Positions 1 through 9,353 of a DNA stretch of 64,000 nucleotides are shown here, in pieces (position 1 is the stretch's first letter; each line of letters opens with the position of its first letter). Source of the DNA: CAWFYI01 sp963820105 (GTDB taxonomy: Bacteria; Patescibacteriota; Saccharimonadia; Saccharimonadales; UBA4665); NCBI GenBank assembly GCA_963820105.1, contig CAWFYI010000003.1, positions 33,434 to 97,433 of the forward strand. Reading direction: 5' to 3'. A program made the translations under genes and the position numbers. The notes beneath the pieces are model-generated. The model saw only the letters and a program-made list of their open reading frames with translations. It did not search any database and was not told the DNA's origin.

Positions 1-185
1 ATGTCGTTCAAATCAAAAAGCTCCAGAGGATCATCACGGTTCCCCTCTATGTAATAGAAAAAAACAAAGTCATGTTTCTTACGCAGATCGGGCGGGATAT
101 TATTTATGAAGTTTATGAGAGTATAGCCTATACCTCGCATACGGTGAGAACCTTGCAACGATGACAAATCGAGGCCTATTGTCAT
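1..185 (-). CDS. GT4-like glycosyltransferase, N-terminal fragment
   Basis: About 61 N-terminal residues of a protein that runs off the left edge of the window. It starts MTIGLDLSSLQG and continues with RGIGYTLINFINNIP, the usual opening of a GT-B fold GT4 glycosyltransferase N-terminal domain (beta strand, then a G-rich loop and helix). The ATG at 185 overlaps the TGA of the upstream glycosyltransferase (182-184), so the two are probably translationally coupled in one minus-strand operon. The sugar and acceptor cannot be read from this fragment. A surface polysaccharide role is inferred from the neighbours. Confidence 0.7.
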   Translation of the reverse strand, partial: MTIGLDLSSLQGSHRMRGIGYTLINFINNIPPDLRKKHDFVFFYYIEGNRDDPLELFDLND

Positions 186-1351
186 GATTTTACCTCTTGT
201 GCCGCATCCATGATTACCTGAGCGCTTCGCTTCCAAGAAAACTTTTCGGCCTGCCGCGGACCCTCTTCCAAGACCCTTTCTGAAATTCTTTCTATATTGC
301 CAAGGGCTTCCTTCATGGTGCTTACAAGCAGACCGGGCTTGTCCACATCTATCAAAGTGCCAGCTGAGCCCACGGCTTCCGGCAGCGAAGAATTATTAGC
401 GGCTATAACGGGCACCCCACATGCCAACGCCTCCAATGGAGGCATCCCAAATCCCTCGTAGTGGCTTGGGTATACAAGCAAGGAAGCTCCAGAAATAATG
501 GCTGGCTTATCTTTGTCTGCGACATATTTTGACGGCCTAATGATTTTGTAGCCTTCATTGACCTTTGAAATTACGTGATTAAATAAAGTTTCCGTCTTCC
601 AGCCGCTCACACCTACTAGCAATAGTGCATATTTGTCCGTTATGGTTTTTGGCAGCTCGCAGTACGCATCGACTAAGGCTTGCAAATTTTTACGTGGTTC
701 AAGGTTAGAAAGAGCTAAAATATACTTGCCTCCGACCCCATATTTGTCGTTTATCCTTGCAATTTCTTTGGACGATCTTTTATAGAACAGTCCTGGATCG
801 GCTGCAGGATAAGCTACGCTTACTTTGGACTCAGGCAGTTTGTAGAAATCTATTATTTCATGCTGGGCACTTCGTGATATAGTAACTATTTTTTTTGATT
901 TACCTACTGATTTGCGAACGGATTTTGAAAGGAAGTTTGCATTACCTTCATCTGAGTATTGGCGATGCAACTCAAAGGACAGATCATAAATTACAAGTAC
1001 AGATTTACTGAATAACAATGGCATACCCACGAAGCGAGGGAATATGTACACGCCCCTGCCACACAGCAAGTCGATGGGCGGAAGCTTGCCCCTATGCCAC
1101 AAGGCTGCCACATAGCGGAATGGCAAAGGAAGTTTTTTACATCTTATATGTTTGAATCCAAATTTTTTGAATTTCTTAACGGAATCGCGAGGGATAATGA
1201 CCACTATCTCTGGAGCTTCAACCCCCTTATATTTGGACTCCTCTATAATTTCGTCAAAACCTCGCAACATGCCCAATATATACTGGCCGATACCACTAAA
1301 ATGACCGTCGACCAGACCGAGGCCGTCAATATAAATAGGTTTTTGCTTCAT
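182..1351 (-). CDS. GT4 family glycosyltransferase
   Basis: A 389-residue soluble glycosyltransferase of the GT-B fold, GT4 family (Glycos_transf_1). The N-terminal half opens with a sugar-acceptor domain (IYIDGLGLVDG, then a G-rich IGQYILGMLRG). The C-terminal donor-binding domain carries SNLEPRKN at about 215-222 and the EX7E motif in YPSHYEGFGMPPLEAL (E299 and E307), which contacts the nucleotide sugar in this family. It probably transfers a nucleotide-activated sugar in cytoplasmic assembly of a surface glycan. It overlaps the next glycosyltransferase by 4 nt (ATGA) and lies downstream of a secreted lectin gene on the same strand. No clear ribosome binding site precedes the ATG at 1351. 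Confidence 0.9.
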   Translation of the reverse strand: MKQKPIYIDGLGLVDGHFSGIGQYILGMLRGFDEIIEESKYKGVEAPEIVVIIPRDSVKKFKKFGFKHIRCKKLPLPFRYVAALWHRGKLPPIDLLCGRGVYIFPRFVGMPLLFSKSVLVIYDLSFELHRQYSDEGNANFLSKSVRKSVGKSKKIVTISRSAQHEIIDFYKLPESKVSVAYPAADPGLFYKRSSKEIARINDKYGVGGKYILALSNLEPRKNLQALVDAYCELPKTITDKYALLLVGVSGWKTETLFNHVISKVNEGYKIIRPSKYVADKDKPAIISGASLLVYPSHYEGFGMPPLEALACGVPVIAANNSSLPEAVGSAGTLIDVDKPGLLVSTMKEALGNIERISERVLEEGPRQAEKFSWKRSAQVIMDAAQEVKS

Positions 1352-1396
1352 AGGCGATAAGCCTATTTTATCAGACTATAGGCCGGGTACGGGGCT

Positions 1397-3331
1397 CTAA
1401 TTCGCTCCGGCTGTCGCAGTATTCCAGTACGGTCGGTTTGCATTGTTATACAGCACCAGGTTGCCGTCCTGCTGTATGACCAGCCTAAGGCCAGGATAAC
1501 CGGCGGTGTGGCTATACCATAGCGGGCGTCCATTATTGTCGTAGAGTACCAGGTTGCCATCCAATTGCATGGCCAGGAAAGACACTGACTTACCGTCAGT
1601 ACCGGTTGACCACAACGCATGGGTAGGAGAGTACAAAACCAGATTACCGTCGGCCTGCATTATCAGATGGAAACGCCGATCAGCAGTATCTATGCTTTGG
1701 CCGGGATAGAGACGGGCCGCTGTTGCACCGGGCTTCAGTGATGTATTCACGTAGGAAAGATGATCAGGATTATGAACCGTATAGCTTGCCCACAGGGCGG
1801 CGTTTGAGCTGCTGTAGACTACCATATTGCCATCTGTTTGCAGCACAAGCCTTGCACCGGAATTGCCCTCAGTCTGCGTACTCCACAAAGCCACGTTGTT
1901 TTGGTTATATAAAACCAAGTTGCCATCAGTCTGCATGACCAAGCGATTAGCGGAACTCCCCTGCGTCCCGGTTTCCCAAGAGATATTAAAATCTGAATAC
2001 AGCACCAGATTGCCGTCGCTCTTGATGGTTAGGACAGACTGAGAGTCCGTTGATAACAATGAACTGCCTTTGTTAAGCGTCTGCCCGGATGTGAGGGTGG
2101 AGTTATTACTATTGTTTGCCGATCCTGTACTATTCACGTTCACCGTCACGAAAAACCCCAGGTCATTAAGCCAGGTCTGGCCTTCGATTAGCGGATTGAA
2201 GTATTCGTTATAGGTGCCAGTAGTGCCGGGGGCCTGCATCTCAAACTGGAAAGTTCCCACATCTCCGGGAACGACCGAACTCTCGAGCAGCTGAGTCGGC
2301 CTGCTGTTGGACAGCCAATTTCCGTCAGCGAAACTGCTGGCCCGGTCCATCGGGCGCGAGGTGCCTAGATGCATGTTGGACTGGGTCCAAGTCTGGTAGC
2401 CTATATTTCTGGCTTTCAGCGTCATGTAAATCTTGCCCCCGGGCGCGACCGTAGGAGTTGCCGAGAACTGCTGTGTGCGACCGGCATCTGAATAGGCCCA
2501 CTGGCCTTCATAGGCCCAGGCGTACGGCGTAGAAGTCTGGGTCGAGCCGAACCACAGCTGGAAGTAGTAAACGAAGTTATAACTGCCCGAATAGCCCGTC
2601 TCTGAGTACGGACCAACGTAGGGCGTGTAGCAGTAAAGCGATGCTGTGGCGGCATTAGCTATAGTAATCGTCCTTGCCGAGCCACCGGAATTCGTGAAGG
2701 TTACCGTGTTGCCCGGGTAAAGCCCTGCCGAATAAAACCCTGCATGGGCGCTGGAGCAAGGGTAATTGTTGCCCGGGTGCCAGCTTAGCCAATCCGCATG
2801 ATGAAGAGCGCCTTCGTAGTTATAGCGCAGTATCCAAGTGCCATTGTCTACTTGGCTGAAGAAACCCACATATCCGCTACAGGAGTTGTAGCCCATAGCG
2901 CAGTTTATCTGGGAAGCGGATGGAGAGGGGTCTGTTATAAGGGACTGTTCCTTTTCCAGCGTAGCGAGGATGCTGCGGGGACTGATTCCGTAAGCCTGCG
3001 CGGAGTCGAAGATTATCTGAGCTACCGATATGCGCTGGCCGCAGTGATGGTAATAGGGCGCAATGGTGGAGTCGCAAGCCTCTACGTCGGAGTAGCCTGC
3101 TATTCCGCCGTGCTCGCTGGACAGGAACGCCTGGATCTGACTGGCATTCATGGAGCTGGTATTGGTGAACGTGGGATTGTCTATGAGATTGCTGGGGTTG
3201 TAACTGGGCGAAAAGGCATGGGCGCGCTGTAGCGGCAGCATGATGCTGGCTGCCATCAGCAGAAATACAGACAACACCAGAAATGCAGCATTCTTTTTAC
3301 TCAAACCGGTCCTAAGTGCTGAAACTAACAT
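1397..3331 (-). CDS. Secreted protein with bulb-type lectin repeats
   Basis: A 644-residue exported protein. A signal peptide covers about residues 1-39 (basic start, hydrophobic stretch 17-32, AHA before the mature end). Residues about 40-270 form a Cys-, Tyr- and Trp-rich domain with LATLEKEQSLI and NCAMGYNSCSGY; it looks somewhat lysozyme-like but I cannot assign it. A Trp-rich beta region follows (about 275-400). Residues about 415-640 hold six B_lectin (mannose-binding bulb lectin) repeats with the QxDGNxVxY core, for example MQTDGNLVLY, LQTDGNMVVY and IQQDGNLVLY. It probably binds mannose-type glycans outside the cell. The upstream Gmad2-like gene overlaps it by 20 nt on the same strand, so they are likely co-expressed. 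No anchor is seen after the lectin repeats. Confidence 0.85.
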   Translation of the reverse strand: MLVSALRTGLSKKNAAFLVLSVFLLMAASIMLPLQRAHAFSPSYNPSNLIDNPTFTNTSSMNASQIQAFLSSEHGGIAGYSDVEACDSTIAPYYHHCGQRISVAQIIFDSAQAYGISPRSILATLEKEQSLITDPSPSASQINCAMGYNSCSGYVGFFSQVDNGTWILRYNYEGALHHADWLSWHPGNNYPCSSAHAGFYSAGLYPGNTVTFTNSGGSARTITIANAATASLYCYTPYVGPYSETGYSGSYNFVYYFQLWFGSTQTSTPYAWAYEGQWAYSDAGRTQQFSATPTVAPGGKIYMTLKARNIGYQTWTQSNMHLGTSRPMDRASSFADGNWLSNSRPTQLLESSVVPGDVGTFQFEMQAPGTTGTYNEYFNPLIEGQTWLNDLGFFVTVNVNSTGSANNSNNSTLTSGQTLNKGSSLLSTDSQSVLTIKSDGNLVLYSDFNISWETGTQGSSANRLVMQTDGNLVLYNQNNVALWSTQTEGNSGARLVLQTDGNMVVYSSSNAALWASYTVHNPDHLSYVNTSLKPGATAARLYPGQSIDTADRRFHLIMQADGNLVLYSPTHALWSTGTDGKSVSFLAMQLDGNLVLYDNNGRPLWYSHTAGYPGLRLVIQQDGNLVLYNNANRPYWNTATAGAN

Positions 3332-3869
3332 TGATTTCCACTATGTCCTCTTCCGCGCCATTACTTGGGTTAGGGTAGTATACCTCTAATTTTCCGCTAT
3401 TTGAATGCGGGGTGAACTTAAGTATGCCAGAGAATTTTCCATCAACTACCTTAAGATTACCTTGAGCTATCAGACCTACCGAGTTGTCCTTAAGGATGAA
3501 CTGGACGCTGCTGACCTTAGCCAAACCGCTCAGCGTGTCGCCAGAGCGCACCGTAGTGTTGGGCGAAGGTAGCTGAAGCGTGATGTTGCCGGAAGTTGAC
3601 AAGACCCACTGGGACGATGGCGGCAGTGTGCCGCTGGTCTTTCCATTCTGGTCCACCACGCCACCGTCGCGGTTTCCATTCGTGACCGTGGATTCAGGCA
3701 CCTTGTGCGGCGTAGGCTTGGACGTCGTGCCGGTGACTTTGCTTTTACTCTTGCTGGCAGCAAGGTTAGGGTTTGAGTTGTGGTTATGATAAATCCAAGC
3801 TCCGCCGGCCACCAACACAATCAGTAGGCCTAAGAGAACCTTCTTGCTTAAAAAACTGCGCTTGCTCAT
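3312..3869 (-). CDS. Membrane-anchored protein with Gmad2-like Ig domain
   Basis: A 185-residue protein with an N-terminal membrane segment (about residues 10-27), a Ser/Thr/Pro/Lys-rich extracellular linker (about 35-85) and a beta-rich C-terminal domain. The pattern LQLPSPNTTVRSGDTLSGLAKV with a final IVEINVSF resembles the Gmad2 immunoglobulin-like domain of Gram-positive surface proteins. Catalysis is not expected; it is probably a surface binding or scaffold protein. A TAAAAT hexamer (3876-3881 on the complement) ends 6 nt before the ATG and there is no Shine-Dalgarno, consistent with a leaderless transcript. The domain call rests on sequence pattern only and is moderate. Confidence 0.7.
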   Translation of the reverse strand: MSKRSFLSKKVLLGLLIVLVAGGAWIYHNHNSNPNLAASKSKSKVTGTTSKPTPHKVPESTVTNGNRDGGVVDQNGKTSGTLPPSSQWVLSTSGNITLQLPSPNTTVRSGDTLSGLAKVSSVQFILKDNSVGLIAQGNLKVVDGKFSGILKFTPHSNSGKLEVYYPNPSNGAEEDIVEINVSFST

Positions 3870-4009
3870 ATTTTTATTTTATTCCGTCCACACACATAAT
3901 ACCATAAAGTTTAAGAAATTGACAAGCGCACACATCTGTTAAAAATTGCAAGACAACGTTAAATGAAAGATTGGTCTGTCCATATTTCTTTTCACGCACC
4001 GCGGCAGTA

Positions 4010-4015
4010 TAGAAT
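4010..4015 (+). promoter_or_regulatory. -10 box (TAGAAT) for the membrane protein at 4023
   Basis: TAGAAT ends 7 nt before the ATG at 4023, the same spacing seen for many leaderless genes here. It favours 4023 over the longer ATG at 3963. No good -35 is visible. A TTGACA at 3919-3924 with an AT-rich stretch 17 nt later would instead serve the 3963 start. Confidence 0.4.
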
Positions 4016-4022
4016 ATACGTA

Positions 4023-6152
4023 ATGGATAAATCCAAATATCGGCCTTCTGTATTGAGGTTTTGGCTCTCCAAGGGCTGGGTGCAGTGGCTTCTGGCGGCC
4101 GTATTCTTCTTTTTTGCTTCCTGGTTCTTCATGGGCAGTGCCATCAATAATTGTTCGACCACCACGACCGCTTTGGGAAGTGATAGCACAGGCGGCTTAG
4201 CGTGGATGCAGTGGGCTGGCGGTAACGACCTGAGCTGGGGGCATACGGACAAAAGCAACTATCCTTACGGGGAAAATCTTAATCAACCGCAGAATATAAC
4301 CTCAGCCCTGTTAATTTTTATATATAAAGTATTCGCCTCGTTAACTACACCTATATGCGGGCTCAACCTTTTAGAGCTACTGGGCTACATGTCAACCGGG
4401 CTGGTAATGTACGGACTGATCAGATGGTTGCTGAAACGCAATGACATCGCGGTGTTCGCGGGGTTTGCCGCCACGTTCGTGCCTTTCCATCTTGTAAATG
4501 CCCAAAGTCACATCAATTACATATACGGGAGCACGTTTATAGGTGTGATATGGGCTTACCTGTGGCTCATAAGCAGGCCTACTTATAAAAGGGCGTTGGT
4601 ATTAGGCGCGGTCAGCGCGATTGGATTCTACTTTGATGGTTATTTTATATTTATCACCGGGGTCCTGCTTGCCGGCCTGTTTGCGTCTTCGTTCATATAC
4701 GACCTGCTTAGATCGCTACTAGGCCACACCAATTCCGTCGCCATATGGAGGGAGGCCTTGCACAGAGCCAAGTATCTGGTGGTTGCAGGGCTTTCTTTAG
4801 GCTTGCTGCTGGCTCCAATACTAATTACTTACGAAAAGCACGGTGCGGCTATAAATTACTCCTTGGCCACCGGCAGAAGTAAGGTAAAATCAGAAACCGA
4901 GCTATATGGGGTTAAGCCGATTGAGTTCGTACTCCCCAGCTATAACAGCGCGTTGATGCCACCGGGCTACCCCAAATGGCGGGAGACCAAACTGCACGGC
5001 TCCAACTTTTCGGAGGCCACCTTATATATAGGTTACACGGTAATGATCCTGGCACTTATCAGCATCGCCGGCGTTTTTTACTGGAAACACAGACGCACTA
5101 AAGCGCAAAACATACCTTACGTTCACCTGGTATTCACGGCCGCTTTCACTTTCCTTGTTTGCTTGCTACTGTCGCTGCCGGCCGAAGTCACATTGTTTGG
5201 CAGACAGTTTCAGACCCCAGTGAACACATTAACTGATCTGACGAGCGCATGGCGGACTCTGTCCCGGATGTTCCTGGCAATCGACCCTTTAATGATCGTT
5301 TTGGCAAGTTTGGGGCTGTATATTATTACTAAAAACAGGCCAAAGGCCGTACGCCTTGCCATCGTTATGATTTGCGGTCTATTGCTCTTCTTTGAATATT
5401 TACCGTGGCCGCTGCATGCCAATGGCGACCTGTACAAGGACGCTCCGTCTACCTATAGACACTTGCGCAGGGATCACAACGTTAAACTAGTAGCTGAGTA
5501 CCCGTTTGCCAGCTTTGTTGACACCCCGGAAATATTTACCTACCAGCCGGTGGACAACAAGACCTTATTGAATGCTAGCACCTCTGTTATTTCGAGAGGT
5601 CCTTTCGATGCCAGCATCGCCGGGTTGAACGACCCTCAGACCCTGGGTGTGCTGAAGCGCCTAGATGTGGACGTAATATTGGCGCATGGCTTCAGTTCCG
5701 ACAATCCCGATTTAGTGACTTACTACCAAGCGCACAATACGCACCCCAACAACAAGACCGTGGCCGCTGACGCGCTGTATTCCTACACCATTCGCGACCC
5801 TGTAACGCCTCGAGACGCGTCGTTAATTATTAAGAAAGGTTATGAATCGCTATCAGTCGACAACTATCAGATCAGTCATCGTTATGTAACCAATAAGGCG
5901 ACCATGGGCATAGGCTCGGTAAATTACAGCCCCCTGGCTAAAAACTATGACGTACGCTTTGAAGTTGCCAGCATCTGTCCGGTTAACGCTCATGTCACAG
6001 TCATGCAATTTGGCAAGGTCTTATGGTCCGGCTCGGCCGGGGAACAACCTGTGCCTATAAATCTGGCTGTGGCCAGTAAAGACTTTTATGTGCAAACCGC
6101 TTACTGCTCAATTGGCATCACAAACATGAGTGCAGATCCCCTATCACCGTAG
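4023..6152 (+). CDS. Polytopic GT-C/YfhO-like membrane protein
   Basis: About 709 residues from the ATG at 4023 (729 if translation begins at 3963). It has roughly ten hydrophobic segments in the first 490 residues and an extracytoplasmic C-terminal domain of about 220 residues. A loop after the first membrane segment contains acidic and Trp-rich stretches (MQWAGGNDLSWGHTD) as in GT-C fold lipid-linked sugar transferases and YfhO-like proteins. It probably moves or uses a polyprenyl-linked sugar at the outer membrane face. I see no diagnostic catalytic motif, so the family is inferred from topology and context. It is followed by the UDP-GlcNAc 2-epimerase gene on the same strand, 53 nt downstream. 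Confidence 0.6.
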   Translation: MDKSKYRPSVLRFWLSKGWVQWLLAAVFFFFASWFFMGSAINNCSTTTTALGSDSTGGLAWMQWAGGNDLSWGHTDKSNYPYGENLNQPQNITSALLIFIYKVFASLTTPICGLNLLELLGYMSTGLVMYGLIRWLLKRNDIAVFAGFAATFVPFHLVNAQSHINYIYGSTFIGVIWAYLWLISRPTYKRALVLGAVSAIGFYFDGYFIFITGVLLAGLFASSFIYDLLRSLLGHTNSVAIWREALHRAKYLVVAGLSLGLLLAPILITYEKHGAAINYSLATGRSKVKSETELYGVKPIEFVLPSYNSALMPPGYPKWRETKLHGSNFSEATLYIGYTVMILALISIAGVFYWKHRRTKAQNIPYVHLVFTAAFTFLVCLLLSLPAEVTLFGRQFQTPVNTLTDLTSAWRTLSRMFLAIDPLMIVLASLGLYIITKNRPKAVRLAIVMICGLLLFFEYLPWPLHANGDLYKDAPSTYRHLRRDHNVKLVAEYPFASFVDTPEIFTYQPVDNKTLLNASTSVISRGPFDASIAGLNDPQTLGVLKRLDVDVILAHGFSSDNPDLVTYYQAHNTHPNNKTVAADALYSYTIRDPVTPRDASLIIKKGYESLSVDNYQISHRYVTNKATMGIGSVNYSPLAKNYDVRFEVASICPVNAHVTVMQFGKVLWSGSAGEQPVPINLAVASKDFYVQTAYCSIGITNMSADPLSP

Positions 6153-6205
6153 GTACTATAGGGACATAGATGATATAGTACGTAAAACGGCGGCATTTAA
6201 GTTAG

Positions 6206-7327
6206 ATGATTATTGTTATTTATGGCACGACAGGCGAACTTATAAAACTTTTGCCTCTGCTCAAGTCTACAGACCCCCGGTCTTACCTCACAATTTGCAC
6301 CTACCAACAGCCAGAACAACTAAAGGAACTTTTTAAATCCACCGGCTTGCCGGCGCCCGATATCAAGATAGGGCAATCCGAAGACGCATCTGACTTAAAA
6401 AAATTCAGCTCAATTCCACTATGGTTTTTGCGCGTATGGATCGGGTTTTTTAAAAACAGGCGGGCAATTAAGAAAGCAGTAACAGCCGACAGTAAGCACA
6501 AAAGTCTGGTTGTGGTGCACGGCGATACTTTCACGACCTTGTCCGGCTCCATCATGGGCAAACTACTGCGACTGCCGGTAGCTCATGTAGAGGCCGGCTT
6601 GCGTAGCCACAATTGGCGCCACCCGTTTCCGGAAGAAATAAATCGCATTTGTACCTCTAAAATCGCCCGGCTTCATTTCGCGCCTGGAGACAAACCGGTG
6701 GAGAACCTGCGTCGCGAGCATACAAAGGGTCGGATAGTGAATACTCGGTACAACACGGTGCTGGACAGTTTAAGATTAGCCAACGATGCCGACAGCGATG
6801 CCGAACGCGGACTGCCGAGCAGGTATTGCCTGGTATCCATACACCGCAATGAGCTCCTGGCCCAGCCCAAAGAGGTTAAGCAAATATTATCTCGGATACG
6901 CACTTTCGCTGACATCATACCCATAGTCTTTGTAGATCACCCCATTACCAAAGAACGTATACACAGCCTGAGCTTTGACGATATATTAAAATCCGAAAAA
7001 ATTGTCCGCCTGCCCAAACAAAACTACTTCGACTTCATACGACTGCTCGCCAAGGCTGACTGCGTCATAACGGACAGCGGCGGCTTGCAAGAGGAAGCGG
7101 CTTACTTGGGCACGCCGTGCCTGGTTCATCGTAAAGCTACCGAACGCAACGAAGGCCTGGATGCCAACGTGGTTCTTTCGAAGTATGATCCTAAAAGGGT
7201 CGAAGCCTTCTGCGCTGGCTATGAAAGTTACAGGAGAAAGGCTATAGCCGGCAGCATAAGCCCCACCAAAACCGTACTTTCTGAGCTGGAGCGCTTAGGC
7301 TATTTGGATTTTTTGGCTACTATGTAG
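6206..7327 (+). CDS. wecB: UDP-N-acetylglucosamine 2-epimerase
   Basis: A 373-residue GT-B fold epimerase that converts UDP-GlcNAc to UDP-ManNAc in the cytoplasm. Family motifs are present in order: HGDT (105-108), HVEAGLRS (127-134), FPEEINR (141-147), SIHRNE (211-216) and TDSGGLQEE (289-297). Two usual motifs are altered: TERPE reads TERNE (312-316), and the GNTVxD motif reads YNTVLD. These may be lineage drift or a changed substrate (for example another UDP-HexNAc). The start MIIVIYG fits the first beta strand. Its end overlaps the convergent GT2 gene by 28 nt. It supplies a donor for the surrounding glycosyltransferases. Confidence 0.88.
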   Translation: MIIVIYGTTGELIKLLPLLKSTDPRSYLTICTYQQPEQLKELFKSTGLPAPDIKIGQSEDASDLKKFSSIPLWFLRVWIGFFKNRRAIKKAVTADSKHKSLVVVHGDTFTTLSGSIMGKLLRLPVAHVEAGLRSHNWRHPFPEEINRICTSKIARLHFAPGDKPVENLRREHTKGRIVNTRYNTVLDSLRLANDADSDAERGLPSRYCLVSIHRNELLAQPKEVKQILSRIRTFADIIPIVFVDHPITKERIHSLSFDDILKSEKIVRLPKQNYFDFIRLLAKADCVITDSGGLQEEAAYLGTPCLVHRKATERNEGLDANVVLSKYDPKRVEAFCAGYESYRRKAIAGSISPTKTVLSELERLGYLDFLATM

Positions 7328-8247
7328 AGCGGACGATTCTGGGTTTCGTTATGAATACTTTCTGTGTAGAGCGCTAGCAGCCACTGGCAAATCAGCACTA
7401 ATCCCACTAGAAAGCTCAGGAAGAGCGCCAATATAGCAGTGCCTGTTATATTTAGATCTAAAGGATCGTTGAACACGTAGTTTTCCAAGAACAAAAATAT
7501 ACCGAGGCAGGCCGACACAATGGTTACGATGAAGCCCAGAAAGCCGGTGATTTGCAACGGTTTGGTCGATTGCGAGGTAAATGAATGCAGTGCAAGCCTG
7601 ACCAGCTTTCTAAAATTGTAAGCGGGTTGACCGCTGTGGCGCTCCGGTGACACAAACCCCACATAAGCCCTTTTAAAGCCTAGCCAATCAATAAGGCCGC
7701 GCGTAATCCGACTGCGCTCAGTAAGTTTGTTGAACTCTTCAACCACCTTGCGGTCCATAAGCCTGAAGTCAGTAGCGCCCGCAATCGTATCGCCGCTCAA
7801 GAAATTCAGGGCTACATAATGCAGCTTGGACCCGTAGCGTTTTACAAGGCCTTCTTTTTTGTTTTGCTTACGTACGCCCACTACCACGTCAAAACCCTTG
7901 CGCCATTCGGCCAAAAAATCCTTTATTACTCCGACGGGATGTTGCCCGTCGGCATCCATGATGACAACCGCGTCCCCCTTGGCTTGGGCCAAGCCGGCGC
8001 TGGTGGCCGCTTCCTTGCCAAAGTTACGAGACAGGCTTATATAGTGGACATAAGCATCTTTGGCGACCAGGGACTCTATAATCTTCAAGGAATCGTCATA
8101 GCTGCCGTCGTCCACAAAAATAATTTCATAACGAGCAGCATTGTGATTTTCGAAAAATTCCTTGATCTTGGAATACAGCCATTCAAGGTTGCTATCTTCG
8201 TTATGTACGGGTATGACCAGACTGATCAAGGGCTTTTTAGGGCGCAT
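7300..8247 (-). CDS. GT2 polyprenyl-phosphate glycosyltransferase (GtrB/DPM1-like)
   Basis: A 315-residue GT2 enzyme. Its GT-A domain has VDDGS (45-49), DADGQHP (98-104, the metal-binding DxD region) and GATDFRL (157-163). Two C-terminal membrane helices (about 230-255 and 270-293) follow. This architecture belongs to GtrB/CsbB/DPM1-type enzymes, which move a sugar from UDP-Glc or GDP-Man to undecaprenyl phosphate on the inner membrane face. The product would feed a GT-C enzyme such as the large membrane proteins at 4023 or 15798. A GAGG Shine-Dalgarno-like sequence precedes the start. It overlaps wecB convergently by 28 nt. The exact sugar is unknown. Confidence 0.88.
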   Translation of the reverse strand: MRPKKPLISLVIPVHNEDSNLEWLYSKIKEFFENHNAARYEIIFVDDGSYDDSLKIIESLVAKDAYVHYISLSRNFGKEAATSAGLAQAKGDAVVIMDADGQHPVGVIKDFLAEWRKGFDVVVGVRKQNKKEGLVKRYGSKLHYVALNFLSGDTIAGATDFRLMDRKVVEEFNKLTERSRITRGLIDWLGFKRAYVGFVSPERHSGQPAYNFRKLVRLALHSFTSQSTKPLQITGFLGFIVTIVSACLGIFLFLENYVFNDPLDLNITGTAILALFLSFLVGLVLICQWLLALYTESIHNETQNRPLYIVAKKSK

Positions 8248-8288
8248 ATACTAACCTCTTCCTCATGACATGATAGTACATTTCTTAT

Positions 8289-9353
8289 ATGATAGGTAAG
8301 ATAATGCCCAAAAAACCGACTTCTTTCAACCAGTCGCCGGCCAGTTTGTCCGTTGTGATTCCTGCTTATAACGCAGCCGCGTGGTTGCCGCTTTCAGTGC
8401 CCAAAATCGCCAAAGCAATCAAGGTTGCAGGGATCAGCAAGGCCGAAATCATTGTGGTTGACGATGGGTCTACTGATGACACTTCCGCGGCGGCCCACTC
8501 GCTGAAGCTGGACTACCCTGTGAAGGTAATTTCACAAAAAAACGGCGGCCGGTTCCTGGCTCGTTGTGCAGGAGCGGACGCCGCACGTTACGAGTACATA
8601 CTTTTCATAGACACCAGAGTTTTCATAAACAAGAATTCCCTTCGCTACATCGCGGAGCAAATGAAATCCAAGCCGGAAGCCTCGGTCTGGAGTAGCCACG
8701 TAATAATAGACAAGAGCGGCAATCCTTATGCCAGATTCTGGGAGGCTGTCACATTCATTTCGTGGAGAAAATATTTCGCTCACCCCCGCGACTGCTCATA
8801 TGGTATTGCCGAATTTGATCACTATCCAAAGGGCACCACGTGTTTCTTCGCCCCAAAAAAAATTATCCTTGAGGCTAACGAGTGGTTCAAGCAAAATACG
8901 CGCGGCGCCAAAGCCTCCAATGACGATACCCTGCTTATAAGACACATAGCCGAGAAGAATCGCATAAACTTGAGCCCGAATTTCTCGTGCACCTACCATG
9001 CCCGCTCGGGATTGAACCAATTTTCCAAACACGCTTATCATCGAGGTAAAGTCTTCGTGGACGGTTTCCTGCGCCGAGACGGCAATCGGTTCTTTTGGCC
9101 GCTGGTGGCGTTTCTGGTGCTGTCGATCATCGTGCCCGTTTTCCTGATTATATGTACGCAATATATAGGCCCGGCGCTCTTGCTGCTGGCCGCCGCCTGG
9201 GCGCTTGAATTTTTAGTGGCTTTGGCTCTGCGGGTTCCGGGCAAGGATGCACTCAGCCTGTTCGTTCTTAGCCCGCTGTTCGCCGTGGTATACGGCCTAG
9301 GAATCTGGGTCGCCGTGTTTGACATCTACGTACGCCGGGCACGCCCCGTTTGA
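8289..9353 (+). CDS. GT2 glycosyltransferase with C-terminal membrane helices
   Basis: A 354-residue GT2 protein: SVVIPAYNAA near residue 21, VDDGSTDD (57-64), a GT-A catalytic domain to about residue 240, then three or four hydrophobic helices (about 256-345). It is probably a membrane-bound transferase in polysaccharide assembly; donor and acceptor are unknown. A TACATT hexamer (8277-8282) ends 6 nt before this ATG, matching the leaderless spacing; an internal ATG at 8304 is a possible alternative. The stop lies within the convergent flippase gene (28 nt overlap). Confidence 0.82.
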   Translation: MIGKIMPKKPTSFNQSPASLSVVIPAYNAAAWLPLSVPKIAKAIKVAGISKAEIIVVDDGSTDDTSAAAHSLKLDYPVKVISQKNGGRFLARCAGADAARYEYILFIDTRVFINKNSLRYIAEQMKSKPEASVWSSHVIIDKSGNPYARFWEAVTFISWRKYFAHPRDCSYGIAEFDHYPKGTTCFFAPKKIILEANEWFKQNTRGAKASNDDTLLIRHIAEKNRINLSPNFSCTYHARSGLNQFSKHAYHRGKVFVDGFLRRDGNRFFWPLVAFLVLSIIVPVFLIICTQYIGPALLLLAAAWALEFLVALALRVPGKDALSLFVLSPLFAVVYGLGIWVAVFDIYVRRARPV

